Of a stretch of 64,000 nucleotides of DNA, positions 35,943 through 47,450 are shown piece by piece. The first letter of the stretch is position 1, and each line of letters opens with the position of its first letter. Under the pieces are notes generated by a model, which was not told where the DNA came from, did no database searches, and worked only from the letters and a program-made list of their open reading frames with translations. The translations under genes and the position numbers were made by a program. This stretch comes from Drechmeria coniospora (taxonomy: Eukaryota; Ascomycota; Sordariomycetes; Hypocreales; Ophiocordycipitaceae), in NCBI RefSeq assembly GCF_001625195.1, contig NC_054389.1:5018520-5082519 (forward strand), in the 5' to 3' direction.

Positions 35943-36150
35943 CGAGGCAGTACAGCACTTTGTTTCAACTTGTAGATTTTTTACATCTTTTAGCCTAGGC
36001 TGCTGAAAATCCGCTTTGCTTGCCCCCCCCCCCCCCCCCCTCCTGGGTTGAACGTCCCGGGCACGCATTTGCATACATTGTGTGCCTGGACAGTCGCCCT
36101 GCCCTTTCGCGGCGAGTATCCCAACAGACGCGTCCGAAAGCCTACTCCCC
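35943..36150. other. Short convergent spacer with 18-nt poly-C tract
   Basis: PDX1 and the OPT gene converge here. 36023-36040 is an uninterrupted run of 18 C. Confidence 0.7.
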
Positions 36151-38996
36151 TCACCACGCTTCAGGCCCAAACTTCTGTCCCTCTGCCACTTTCGCCCTCA
36201 CCGCCGTGCCCATGACGTCCATGGTTGTGGCCACAATCTCGTTCCCCCACCACTTGGGGGGCTCGATATCGCGCATAGTAAAGGCAAAGAAGATGAAGAG
36301 TGTTGCGAGGGCGAGGCCGAGGTCGAGGCCGCACGAGGTGAGGAAGTTGAGGCGGCTCCACCAGCCAAAGTGGCGCTTTTTGATGTAGAACTGGAAGACG
36401 AAGCCGACGAGGCCCCAAGAGAAATAGTTGAGGGGGGTGGCCGGAGGGATGGCACTGGCACCGCCGAAAACGAGGGGCGCCATGAGGTACTTGAGCGGCG
36501 ACTGGGGCTTGCGCTTGCAGTAGTAGTAGACGACGACGGGCACGAGGGCGCCGAGGATGAAGAAAAGGAAGAGGTCCGAGTAGATGCGACCGGGGGAGAA
36601 CATGCGGGCCGGCCCGATGAGGCCCCAAATAACGGAGGCTAGCGGACAGGTTAGCAACGGACGTCGTTTGCTGCGAGTTTCGAACAGGGCCAAAGGACGC
36701 ACCGGCGAAGAAGACGCGTCCACCGGGACACGTAAACCGGTCGCGTTGGTGGACATCGCAGACGTTGTCGATGTTGGCGAGGGCGAGGTTGAGGACGACG
36801 ATCTGGACAAAACAGGAAGCCGTCGTGGCGACGACCTGAGACCAGAACATGGTGCGCGGGGGGATCTTCATGTAATGCCCAAACTTGAGGTCCGAGACGA
36901 AGCTCAGGGCCTGGGACCTGTTTGACCACGCCGTTAGCGGGCAGCCTGGTCCATGGTGGGTGCGGTAGTCATTCATACATGGTGATGTATCCAAACGTCT
37001 TGAAGCTGCGGAGAGTTCAGCACAGTGCCCAGCAGGGAAAGGGTCTGTCGTGAGGGTACAAACATCATCAGAGCCAAGGGTCGGCCCGGTTGTATGTATC
37101 CGTAGACGAACTCGGTCAGGACGTTCAGACCGATTTGGTTATTCGTCACGGCCTCGATGATTCCAATGGGCAGGGAAAAGCCAAAGGATATCACGACGGC
37201 GAGCAGAAAGCCCCACCAGCTGAGGTTGGTAGGATAGGCCAATACGGTGTATAAGCCTAGGGCAAGCATCTGCATCGGTCCGGGTCAGTCATGAGACTGG
37301 CTAGGCAGTACGCAGGGACGGCTCACGACAGCAAATAGTGACATGTACCACCACGTTGGTGCCTCTTTGTACCGTTTCATCAGCTTCATGTGAATATCGG
37401 GTTTTTCACTTGCGCTATCCCTATACTGCCTCCATATCTGCTTGCGGTAGTAGAGCAGAGTATAAACAATGAGGGACGATATCGTGGCGAAGGAGAGCCC
37501 ATAGGCCATGGCGAATGTGGTGCTGCGCCCTTCGGTCAGCCTGTTGATCCGACGAGAAGAAGGAGGCAAGGTACCTGATGAACAGCGGGGAGTACTTCTG
37601 GTACGCCTCCTCGTCCAGGGTGAACTCGGGCGTGAGGATGCGAGACGTGTTGTACGGCTGGCCTGTGTTGTCGTACGTGCCCGCGTCGCTCATGGGGAGA
37701 TACGGAGCATACCAGGCACCAGAGTAGTGCAGGACAGAGGAGCCGAGAACGAAGAATAGGACAACGCCGATGAGGGTGTTGGCAATCGCGTACCTGGCCA
37801 AGCCCGGCGTCAGCCGCCGGATGGATGGAGGGCGTTAAAAACAGCAGACAAACCATGGCGGAATCAGCGGCGAGCCGAACCAGCCGGCAACCTGGGTCCA
37901 GTCAAAGGTGATGGGCAAGAGTGACAGGCCCGTCGTGCCGCCAAAGAGTTGGTTGATGACGACGTTCTGCGGTGCGATCCAGGTGGCAAAGGCGAAGACG
38001 CTGAGGCACTGGGCCAAGAAGCCGGGAATGAAGTAGTAGAGACCGGCGGCAGCGGTGACGAGCATGAACCATCGGTACCGGGGCATGGTGCCTCCGAAGA
38101 CGGTCGGGTCTCCTTGCTCGTCCTTCTCGTACATTGCGTTCATCAGCGTCACCTTGACGAGGTTGCTCGGCCAGATCATGGCGGCCGGGTAGACTGCTCG
38201 AAGGGGTCAGCGCACGTCTCGAGCGGCAAAGGTGGCGGGTGAGTCGTCGGTCACCTAGGAACTTGCGCATCGTTCCGGCAATCCCATAGCCCAGAGACTG
38301 GGTCGATATGGTGAGCAGCAGCTGGAAGAGAATGCCAAAGTTTTGCTTGTAGAATATGAGCTGGGCCAGGACGATATCAGTCGAGTAGGCGACGGAAAAG
38401 GCGACGTTGGCCATGACGCTGATGATGGCATGCTCCTTGAAGTTGAATGGTCCGGGGTTCAGACTCCAGGTGTGGCCAAAGGTGGTGAACTCTTTGCTCG
38501 GCATCACGCCTGCCCAGGCGTGGCCCATCGGCCAGGCAATGATCTGGGCCACGAGGGCGCCTATCGAGATGGTCGGCTGGCGAAGGGAGAAGAGGGTGTT
38601 CATGGCCGCTCCAAAGAAGACGAGGGTCATGCCAATGACCCAGGCTCGTACGGTGTTGCAGGGGAGGTCCTCGTCGTAGTTCCGAACGGCGGCCCGCACC
38701 TCCGGGTAAGGCGAGTCTTCCTCGCCGTGTCTGTGCAAGCCGTCGTCCGGGAGAAGTGCGTCCTCCAGCTGGCCCCGGTCCTGCAGCTCGTACTCATCCG
38801 GCAGATTGGGATCCATGAGCGGCTCGTCCTCAAAGTCGTCGTCATCGGCATCGAGGGAGAAGTCCTCTTCGACTTTGTCTATGGAGTGAGAGCGCCGGTG
38901 AGACAACGAGCTCCTCGTACCGGGCCCGGCGCCAATCTCCATGCTGGTGGCTTCGGCCAAGGTGACGGCATCGTGAACGCCATGGTTGGCCGTCAT
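36151..38996 (-). CDS. Oligopeptide transporter, OPT family
   Basis: Eight exons: 38996-38255, 38193-37854, 37793-37575, 37522-37327, 37269-37064, 37005-36979, 36917-36703, 36638-36151; 810 residues. The first ~125 residues are cytosolic and acidic (SLDADDDDFEDEPL), followed by a polytopic membrane domain. OPT hallmarks are visible: NPGPFNFKEHAIISVMANV, YGIAGTMRKFL, FGGTTGLSLLPITFDW, SFGFSLPIGIIEAVTNNQIGLNVL, GYIQPGRPLALM and KFGHYMKIPPRTMFW. The family imports small peptides, and some members glutathione or metal chelates, by proton symport, usually at the plasma membrane. The seven introns are 52-64 bp, and all junctions restore conserved OPT sequence. Exon 6 is a 27-nt microexon. Two donors read GTTTGT, weaker than the usual GTRAGT. 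Substrate cannot be told from sequence. Confidence 0.93.
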
Positions 38997-40120
38997 GGTC
39001 CAGGCAAGAGCCCCGATGCCTTGCGGATGTTGTCAACGTAGGCTGAAAGATCTCGACAGCCATCAAGGGTGGAGGCCAGCATCAACGATATCAGTCAGGT
39101 TCTGCCGAAGCTACTCGACGCTTGACAGCGTGTTGGACCACAAGTATAATGGAAGGAGGCCGTGTATTATTGCCGTAGGGATTGGGAGGGTTCACTTGAG
39201 GTCATCAAGACGGGCGGTCGTCGGGCTGTCGCTTTGCCTCGTTGCAAGGGGGATCCGTGAAGTGGTGAGGTGTTCTGTAGAGAGACGCAGGGAGGGCACC
39301 GGGCGGTGGCGACCCAGAGTTGACAACGACTTCGCCGTGGTATTACTGAGAAGGGGTTTGTGAGAAGCAATCATTGATTCCGTCACGTGGAGAGAAGACA
39401 GCGCGAGGTAGATGAGGGAAGGAAAGTCGAATCTGATAGCTGACGCCACGATGTCGAACGAGTTGCCAGCAGCTTCATGGCCCCTTGTCCCGAGACCCGA
39501 GCAGAGCTGGCGTCGAAGTGTGCTATTATTCGGTTATTACCTTTGTACCTCGACTGTAGTCCGCTAGCCCGTAAATGTGTGGTTGTAGGCTTGCCATAAT
39601 ATCTTGGTACCACCAGGGTACGGCGGTACCAGCGGAAGTACGGAGTAGGCAGGTACCTGATTATTGCTAATGGACCGTGCCTACTAAGGTACTCCGTACT
39701 AAGTAACTAATATGCTGCCGCCGGTACCTACTAGTACCTACCTAGTAGTGAGATGATGCCCTGATTAAGGGGTCGGGGTGCCTTGATATAGCGCTGCCAG
39801 AGGGTCCCTGTACATTTGTAAGTTAGTACTACCTAGTACTGTACTGCTACGGCGGTGTTGGTGGGTTCGGTGGCTCGCAAGTACCGATGGTCACTGCCAG
39901 CAGGTGAATATGCAGTAAGTACAGTACAGCGCAGGTGCTCTAGCCGCCTCGCGGTATCAATCATCTACTCCACAGTCGAAGCTCTGTCGCCGAAAGGGTA
40001 GTGAAAGAACCCACCGCCCACGAGGCGCCTCACATTCCTTCACCAAAAGCATCCAAGCTCACCCCCGGCCGTTCGCCAGCAGATGGCAGGCAACCACTCA
40101 AGGTAACCCGGAAGGGCACC
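38997..40120. other. Divergent intergenic region, OPT and ketoacyl synthase
   Basis: Ordinary sequence to about 39540, then a GTAC-word cluster at 39600-39930 (for example GGTACTCCGTACTAAG near 39690). No gene was recognised. Confidence 0.5.
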
Positions 40121-41525
40121 ATGCGTCGCGTCGTCGTGACGGGCCTCGGGGCCATCACGCCGCTTGGCGTGGGAATTCGCCGCACCTGGTCCCGACTTCT
40201 CGCCGGAGACTCGGGCATTACGAGCGTCGCCACTCGTGAGCCGCAGGCTCGATGGCGAGAGCTGACGAGCACCGTCGCCGGCGTCGTTCCCTGCGGCGAG
40301 AAGCAGGGCCAGTGGAGGGCTTCCGATTGGCTCACCGCCGCCGACGAGCGGCGGATGTCGACCTTTACCCAGTACGCCGTCGCCGCCTCCGAGATGGCAC
40401 TGGAGGACGCAGGCTGGCGTGCCGTCGGCCAGGAGGACCGAGAGGCGACGGGAGTCTGTCTGGGAAGCGGCATCGGCAACCTGGATGAAATCTACGAGAC
40501 CAGCCTGGCTCACGACGGCGGCGTGAGCTCGTCACCTGCCGCTCAACCTGGCCCTTCTCGCTAACGATGCGGCAGGGCTATCGGAAGGTGTCGCCGCTCT
40601 TCGTCCCCAAAATCCTCATCAACATGGCCGCCGGGCACGTCGCCATGAGGCACGGCTTCCAGGGGCCGAACCACGCGGCCACGACGGCCTGCACGACGGG
40701 GGCACACTCCATCGGTGACGCATCCCGCTTCGTCGCCATGGGAGACGCGGACGTCATGGTCGCCGGCGGGTCCGAGTCCTGCATCCACCCCCTCACCTTT
40801 GCCGGCTTCGGACGGGCCAGGTCGTTGTCGACGGCGTACAACGACGACCCGCGCGGCAGCTGCCGCCCCTTTGATGCCGGCCGCTGCGGGTTCGTCGTGT
40901 CCGAGGGAGCCGCCGTTTGCGTCGTCGAGGAGCTGGAGCATGCCAAAGCGCGGGGGGCGAGAATCTACGCCGAGGTCCGCGGCTACGGCTGCAGCGGCGA
41001 TGCGTATCACATGACGGCGCCGAGGGAGGATGGTAACGGCGCCTACCTGGCGATGAGGCGTGCGCTGAGCAAGGCCAACATCAAGCCGTCCGAAGTGGAC
41101 TACATCAACGCCCACGCGACGGGAACGCTGGTGGGAGACGTCGCCGAGGCAGCAGCGATCCGGCGCTTGATGCTCGGCGAAGAAGGCGTGTCGTCGGAGT
41201 CGCAGGTCACGGTGAGCAGCACCAAGGGCGCCCTTGGTCATCTCCTCGGTGCTGCTGGCGCCATCGAGGCTCTCTTTTCCGTTTTGGCCATACACGAGGT
41301 GCGTTTGCCATGCCGAACCCGGAAGTTGCTTGCCGTCCGTTGCGCTGACATGGCGATATGAAGGGAATTGTGCCGGCCACCCTGAACCTGACGACGCCCG
41401 ACGTTGGTTTCGGCTTCAACCTTGTGCCGTTGGAAGCGCAGCCGAAACGGGTCAAGGTTGCCGTCAGCAACAGCTTCGGCTTTGGCGGCACAAACAGCAG
41501 CCTCGTCTTTTCGCAGCTATCTTGA
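40121..41525 (+). CDS. CEM1: 3-oxoacyl-[acyl-carrier-protein] synthase (KAS II/FabF type), probably mitochondrial
   Basis: Exons 40121-40522, 40576-41298 and 41364-41525 encode 428 residues; introns are 53 and 65 bp, phase 0. Condensing-enzyme motifs: [13 protein letters not shown] at the start; nucleophile Cys173 in [11 protein letters not shown]; catalytic His314 in YINAHATGT and His356 in [13 protein letters not shown]; glycine-rich NSFGFGGTN near the end. It elongates acyl-ACP by Claisen condensation with malonyl-ACP. In fungi the stand-alone FabF-type enzyme is the mitochondrial Cem1, whose main product path leads to octanoyl-ACP and lipoic acid. The ATG chosen is the only in-frame one before the domain, and it leaves no obvious presequence. 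An unseen upstream exon could carry the targeting signal. Confidence 0.9.
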
Positions 41526-42415
41526 CAACATGGATGGGCTGTACCAAGATGGAATGAAATTGGGGCAGCCGGCCGTTTGGGTACGTTAATGCACCTTTGG
41601 GTGTAGGTGTATATTGCCATGCACATGTGGCTCTACAATGCGACGGCGGGTACGGGATACGATGAACATGTACTGATCCTCATGACACAATTCCCCAATA
41701 CTGCTAGCCTTTTGTCCTCCCGTATTCCGCACCGTCTGAGTACCTCCGCAACGAGATGTGTATACTGTATGTACGTATGTATCTTGTCGTGATGCATCCG
41801 CCAGCGACTCGGTGCCGAACAACCGGGGTTGGGACCAATTACAGGTGCATAGTACAAGTACAGTATGTACTCTGTACAAGTACTTGTCTGGAGTACTGCA
41901 TGTAATATATTAATTATACTCCGTACTATTCCTGAACCACATGCATGCGACTGTACAGTAAGTACTTACTTGGATGTGCGGATGTACACCGAGTTCCTTG
42001 TAGGTATAATACTTGGTACTAATAATATGCTTTTAACTTACGGAGTAAGTACTCCGTACTTGGCTACGCGTCGAGACGGCCTTGAGGCCGGCAGAATGCC
42101 GGGCCGGTCGTTTATGTCTTTGGCAACTAGGGGCAAATTCTCCGCTCAACGCGTGCACCAAAAAAAGTAAGTAAAGTACATGTACTTACATTTACATGTA
42201 AGTAAGTAAGTACTTACTGTACTCCGTACGGATACAGTGTACATGGTACCAAGATTGAGGACTAGCAGGCTGTAAAATAACGGTCGAGGCGTCATGGGCC
42301 GCATCCTCTGCTAAAAAAGTCGCCATCGTCGAAAGCAACCAGACAGCATCACATCCCCTTCACCGTTTTCCATTACGCCGAAAGCTTCCGACAGCCAAGG
42401 AGTCAAGCGTAAACC
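41526..42415. other. Intergenic region with GTAC-word cluster
   Basis: Motifs are concentrated at 41840-42250, including ACATGTACTTACATTTACATG around 42178-42198 and GTACTCCGTAC at 42220-42230. No gene was recognised. Confidence 0.5.
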
Positions 42416-43425
42416 ATGAACACCTGCGAGGGTTGCAGGCTGCAGGCCCGGGTCCTTATCCGGGCCGCCACTCGTCGCCCCGGGCTGGCGAGAATAGCGG
42501 CCACGATCAAGACGGTGACGAAGGTGGCCAGCCAGCCGTCGACGAGAAGCACAATGCCGTCGGCGCGGTCGTTCAGCAGCACGGAACGTCGCAGAATTCT
42601 CGGCATGGGAAAGCTTGCCGAGTCGTACCGCGTGTTGGGCACGTCGGAGCGGCTGTACAAGGCCTGCTCCAAATCAGCCGACTACAAAATATCGGACGAG
42701 CAACGAAAGAATGACGAGGTCGAGCGGTTGGAGGACGGCGAGGAGCTGGGCACCCCCGTGGACGGAGATAATGTTTGGCACAACGGTATGGCCCGCGGAA
42801 TCGTACGGCATGGCGGCAGAAGATTGTCCGACTGACAGGGCACGCCTCGTCCGCAGCTTTCAAGCTTCAGCCCAGCTTCAGCACCTGGTCGCACGTGACG
42901 ATGCTTCATCTCTACCTCGTCAACGCGCGCGTGCGCATGCTCGACGCCGACACGTACCGCAACTGGCAGCAGCAACTCATCGATCACTTCTTCTTCGAGT
43001 GCGAGAAGAAAATGCATCTCGACCACGGCATCACGTCGAGCGCGCTGCGCCAACGGTACCTCAAGGATATCTTCATCCAATGGCGCGGCCTGCTGCTCGC
43101 CTACGACGAGGGTCTCATCAAGGGCGACGCCATCCTCGCGAGCGCCATCTGGCGGAACCTCTTCAAGGGCAGCCCCGACGCGGACCCGCGTGCCCTGCTG
43201 GCCATTGTCGGCTGGATGCGGGCCAGCCTGGCGGCGCTCGAGGTCACCTCGGACGCCACCTTTCCCCAGAGGGTTGTTGATATCCTCGCGAGGCCGGTGG
43301 ATGTATTCTGGACGCGGCTGGAGGGGCCGCTGGGGGCCGGGCCGACGACGGCGGAGCCGGTCGCGGAACCGGTGGCGGAGACGCAGGGGACCAACACGGC
43401 ACAGCGACCAGCCGCTGCGATATGA
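42416..43425 (+). CDS. CBP3: Ubiquinol-cytochrome c chaperone CBP3 (UQCC1 family)
   Basis: Exons 42416-42785 and 42857-43425 (71-bp intron, GTATGG to CGCAG) encode 312 residues. The N-terminus is basic and targeting-like (VLIRAATRRPGLARIAATIK, ARSFSSTERRR). The chaperone domain runs from about residue 80 (LYKACSKSADYKISDEQ) through WHNAFKLQPSFSTW at the splice junction to VTMLHLYLVNARVRML and YRNWQQQLIDHFFFECEKKM, ending near residue 280. The last ~30 residues are Pro/Ala/Glu-rich and look disordered. In yeast Cbp3 works with Cbp6 at the mitochondrial ribosome tunnel to stabilise newly made cytochrome b and start complex III assembly. The gene converges on the DHFR gene with a ~200-bp spacer. 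Confidence 0.9.
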
Positions 43426-43628
43426 GGGGCGCGTGGGATGGAGAATTGTACGATGACGTTCACCCCCGAGTGGGAAATACACGCCAATGTCACGATGACT
43501 GGGCGCATGGCGGCGAACAGCGGCCGCATGTCTGGCGGTTCTGCCTTGGGACGCCGTGTCGGTTGGTGGTGGTGTCACGTCGTGCCCGCACGGGCCGCAA
43601 CCAAGAGGGAGACGAGCTCGTAGCCGGA

Positions 43629-44409
43629 TCAAGGTGTCTTTTCCCACATCTGAAACTCGTACTTGGTGCCGGCCTCCTCCTGGCCTCCTTCGACGATATC
43701 CTCGCCCGTCCAGGTTTCGAGGACGTTTCGGTCCCTCCGCTCCCAGCCAGGAGCACCGCCGGCAGCCAGTGCGAGCGGGAAGAAGGTGTCGCAGTCAAAG
43801 TCGCGCGCGATGCTCGTGAGAAGGACGCGGCGGGCGGCGGGGAGGCCGAGGGCGGCATCGTAGACCTGGGCGCCGCCGATGACGAAGACGCGGCCGACGG
43901 TGACGGGTGCTTTGACTGCCGCGAGGAGCTGCAGCGCCTGCTCGAGTGAGGGGACGCGTACGACGTCGCCGGCGGCAGAGAGCGAGGCCTGGGCCTGGGC
44001 CCCTGAATTCGTAGTCGACGCCGCCGGGTCGCCGCCGCCGCCGCGGGTGATGACGATGTTGAGACGGTCCTTGAGCGGGCGGAACTTGGGCGGGATCGAG
44101 TCCCAGGTTTTGCGACCCATGATGACGGCGTTGACGGTGCCGGGAGGTGACTGATGGTGAGAAATGAACTTAGCAAGCAAGCACATGGCACCATTCCCGT
44201 GCGGTGCACCTCGAGAACGGAAGAGGGGAAGGCAGAACGGGAAGATGAAGAGGAGGTCAGGCCAGACGCACCTGAGGCGGTGGACGGGTGGTGATGCGGG
44301 CAAAATACTGCATCTCCTTGCGCAGCCCCGTCCAGGGCATGGACCCGTGGGCGCCAATACCCATGTTGCGCGTGGCAGCAACAATGAGCGTGAGTTCGAG
44401 CGGCTGCAT
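43629..44409 (-). CDS. DFR1: Dihydrofolate reductase
   Basis: Exons 44409-44272 and 44150-43629 (121-bp intron) encode 219 residues. Motifs in order: LTLIVAATRNMGIGAHGSMPW (NADPH and folate pocket), catalytic Glu32 in LRKEMQYF, VIMGRKTWDSIP, RPLKDRLNIVITR, and VFVIGGAQVYDAAL (NADPH-binding glycines). A Gly/Ala/Ser-rich insert (about residues 80-100) separates the central strands. The enzyme reduces dihydrofolate to tetrahydrofolate with NADPH for thymidylate and purine synthesis in the cytosol. Length matches fungal DHFR. The ATG is the first in frame and gives the expected start MQPLELTLIV. Confidence 0.95.
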
Positions 44410-45092
<683 letters not shown>

Positions 45093-46113
45093 TTACATCT
45101 CTATGCGCAGAATCGGCATTCTGGCCAGCAATTTCACAGCTTGGCCGTCGGCAGCAGCACCTGCACGTCCTGAAAAGCGATGCCGAGAAATGAATATATC
45201 TGGCCGAAGCTGCATCCATGCCATGTTAGCTACTTTTGCGTTGTCCCGTCCGACGGCGAGCTCAACCCACCGATCGCTCCCAAAGAAGGGCTCCGACTGG
45301 CCGTCAGCGTTGGTCACCCAGATCCAGGGGGTCCCAAACGCGCCCAGCTCGAGGGCCCGACCGGTCTCCTGCTTGAGGCGGTCCCTCATGCCGCCGCGAC
45401 CCTCCATGATGGCGCGGACGTCGTCGTCGGAAAAGAGCTTGCGTTTGTCGTCGTCGCCGCCGCCCATAGTCACCTCGGCCAGGGCGGCGGCGAGATTTGC
45501 GTCGTCGGCGAGACTGACGTGCGGCGGGGTCCAGAACTTGGTGAAGAGGAGGAGCATGGTGGCGTCGAAAGCGGCAGGCGGGAAGTGCTCTTTGATGTAG
45601 AGCAGAGCGCGCAGGGGAGACATGGTTCGGGCGAGCTCGAAGAGGTTCGGGGGAGTGCCCCAACCGGTGATGTTGCGGGCAGCCATGGTGCGAGGAACAT
45701 CGTACGAGAGGTACTTGGCTTTGCCCTGGAGAGTCCAAGGGGGTGTGTTGCCTGCAACGGCATCGTCAGCGAATAGTTTCCGGCCGGCCAGATGGCGCGC
45801 GCGTTTGCTCACCGGATCCCTGCATGATGCCGCCGAGAAAAACGGGATGGATTCTGTGATGATGGGGGTAGAGAGGTCAGCACAGGAGCTGCGCCGCATC
45901 GTGAGACATGTTGATTCACTGGACGGCTCACTCGACCTGAACTCCATTGGCTTCTAGCTTGCTGCGGTTGGCCAGTAGGTCGACAAAGGCGGCATAGCTG
46001 AAGACAGAGGCTAGAGGGGGGAGAGATTGTAACGTCAGTACTCAAGACTCGGCATCGGGGTTACTTGGGAACGAACCTATGTCGATGTAGCAGTCGATGC
46101 GTCCGCCACCCAT
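45093..46113 (-). CDS. Glutathione S-transferase kappa / DsbA-family 2-hydroxychromene-2-carboxylate isomerase-like
   Basis: Exons 46113-46077, 46010-45932, 45853-45813 and 45751-45093 encode 271 residues. The spliced start MGGGRIDCYIDIASVFSYAA gives the first strand and the Ser-containing loop of the thioredoxin-like fold. PVFLGGIMQGSGNTPPW is the kappa-class signature around exons 3-4. ELGAFGTPWIWVTNADGQSEPFFGSDRW is the second conserved block (cis-Pro and glutathione site). Kappa GSTs are mitochondrial or peroxisomal and conjugate glutathione to halogenated or peroxidised substrates. All four exons join in frame with GT-AG introns (66, 78 and 61 bp). The last ~45 residues after SDRWVELAVGRDNAK are Ala/Arg-rich and do not look conserved; a missed 3' intron is possible, so the C-terminus is uncertain. 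Confidence 0.85.
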
Positions 46114-47450
46114 CTTGTCAGATGAAGAAGTGTCGGCCAGCGGGATGAGAGGATAGGCTCAGGGCAGCACGCAGAGGGCGTCGGAGGCGTGATAAGAAAT
46201 GGACCGACGGATGATGGATGTGCTTGGGAGAGGTATGTTTGTCGCCAGTAACACGGCTGCACTGAACGTAGGTGTTCGTTGTGTACTGTATTAATATCGG
46301 AGTTGACCCTGCACCTGCATGGCTCTTGGTGGCGGGGCCAAGTGGGGGCCTGCCGAGGCAAAGGAGGGTAAGGCAGGCACATCCGCACCTGGGATGACCA
46401 AGAAGGTGCGTCCTGCCCCAGGACCTGCCTGCTCAAACCTCGATCGATCGTGCCGTCATGTTCACTAATCCAGTCCGGGAGGATACGGAGTACGATGTAT
46501 CTACATGTACAAGTACGGAGTACAATGAGTGTGTTGGGCAACAAGTGCAACGAAGCAGACTCGTTTCCCACGGCGGAGTGCAAATACTGGCAACGGCGGC
46601 TGCTTCTTGAACACGCAAGCGAGGCATGGAGCGAGCGTTTTCATTCCAATGATGCTTGTAATTCGGCCCATACTATCCGTATCCCAAGTACCTTGCGTTT
46701 ACCTTGTTCCAACCTACCATTCCTATTCCTATCGCAAACACTATTGTGTGCCAGTACATAACATAAAACATGTGCTTATAATATGCCGTTCATCTCCATG
46801 TATATGTACATGTAGAGTACATGCACGGAGTACGGAGTACATGTAGAGTAAATGTAAATGTACAAGTAGTAATTGTACGGATACATGTATAGTAAATGCT
46901 ATACATGTGCTGTATAGCAAGTAAATGTATGGATTGCTCCATACCTATAGAGTACATGCAAAGGTGTACATGTACGTAGGGATTCTGTACCGAGTACTTG
47001 TACTTGTACATGTAAGAACTCCATTCTTGCTCCAGATACTTCGTAAAAAGAGCTGTGCTCCGTACAACACGGTACTTGTAACTTTGTAAGTAAGTACGGA
47101 GTACTACGGACTACGTGTATTCGTAGTACTGCTACATGTATCTACTGTACATTCGGGAACCGATCTTCGGCCCCACCGGCGCGGCGCGTCTGCCGAGGCA
47201 GATCCCACGCTGCACATGGATGCCCCACCAGGCCGAGGTGCATCACCGGATGATTAGAGGCCGATTGAGCGATGCCCACGACGACCTGCAACGAATCTCG
47301 TCGGCCGAGACGGTTTATGAACCACTTCATCTCCCGCCCATCACCCGCCGCCCGTCGCCCACCGCTCTCTACCTGCCTCATGCCGGGACAGCTACCCGTC
47401 CGTTTATCGTTTTCGACTGCCTAGCTGCGCTGCGACCGAAATCTCACAGC
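46114..47450. other. Divergent intergenic region, GST kappa and SDR genes
   Basis: 46480-47140 is rich in GTAC words (ACATGTACATGTAGAGTAC, TACGGAGTACGGAGTACATG near 46820). 47150-47450 is the pyrimidine-rich leader of the SDR gene. No gene was recognised. Confidence 0.5.
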
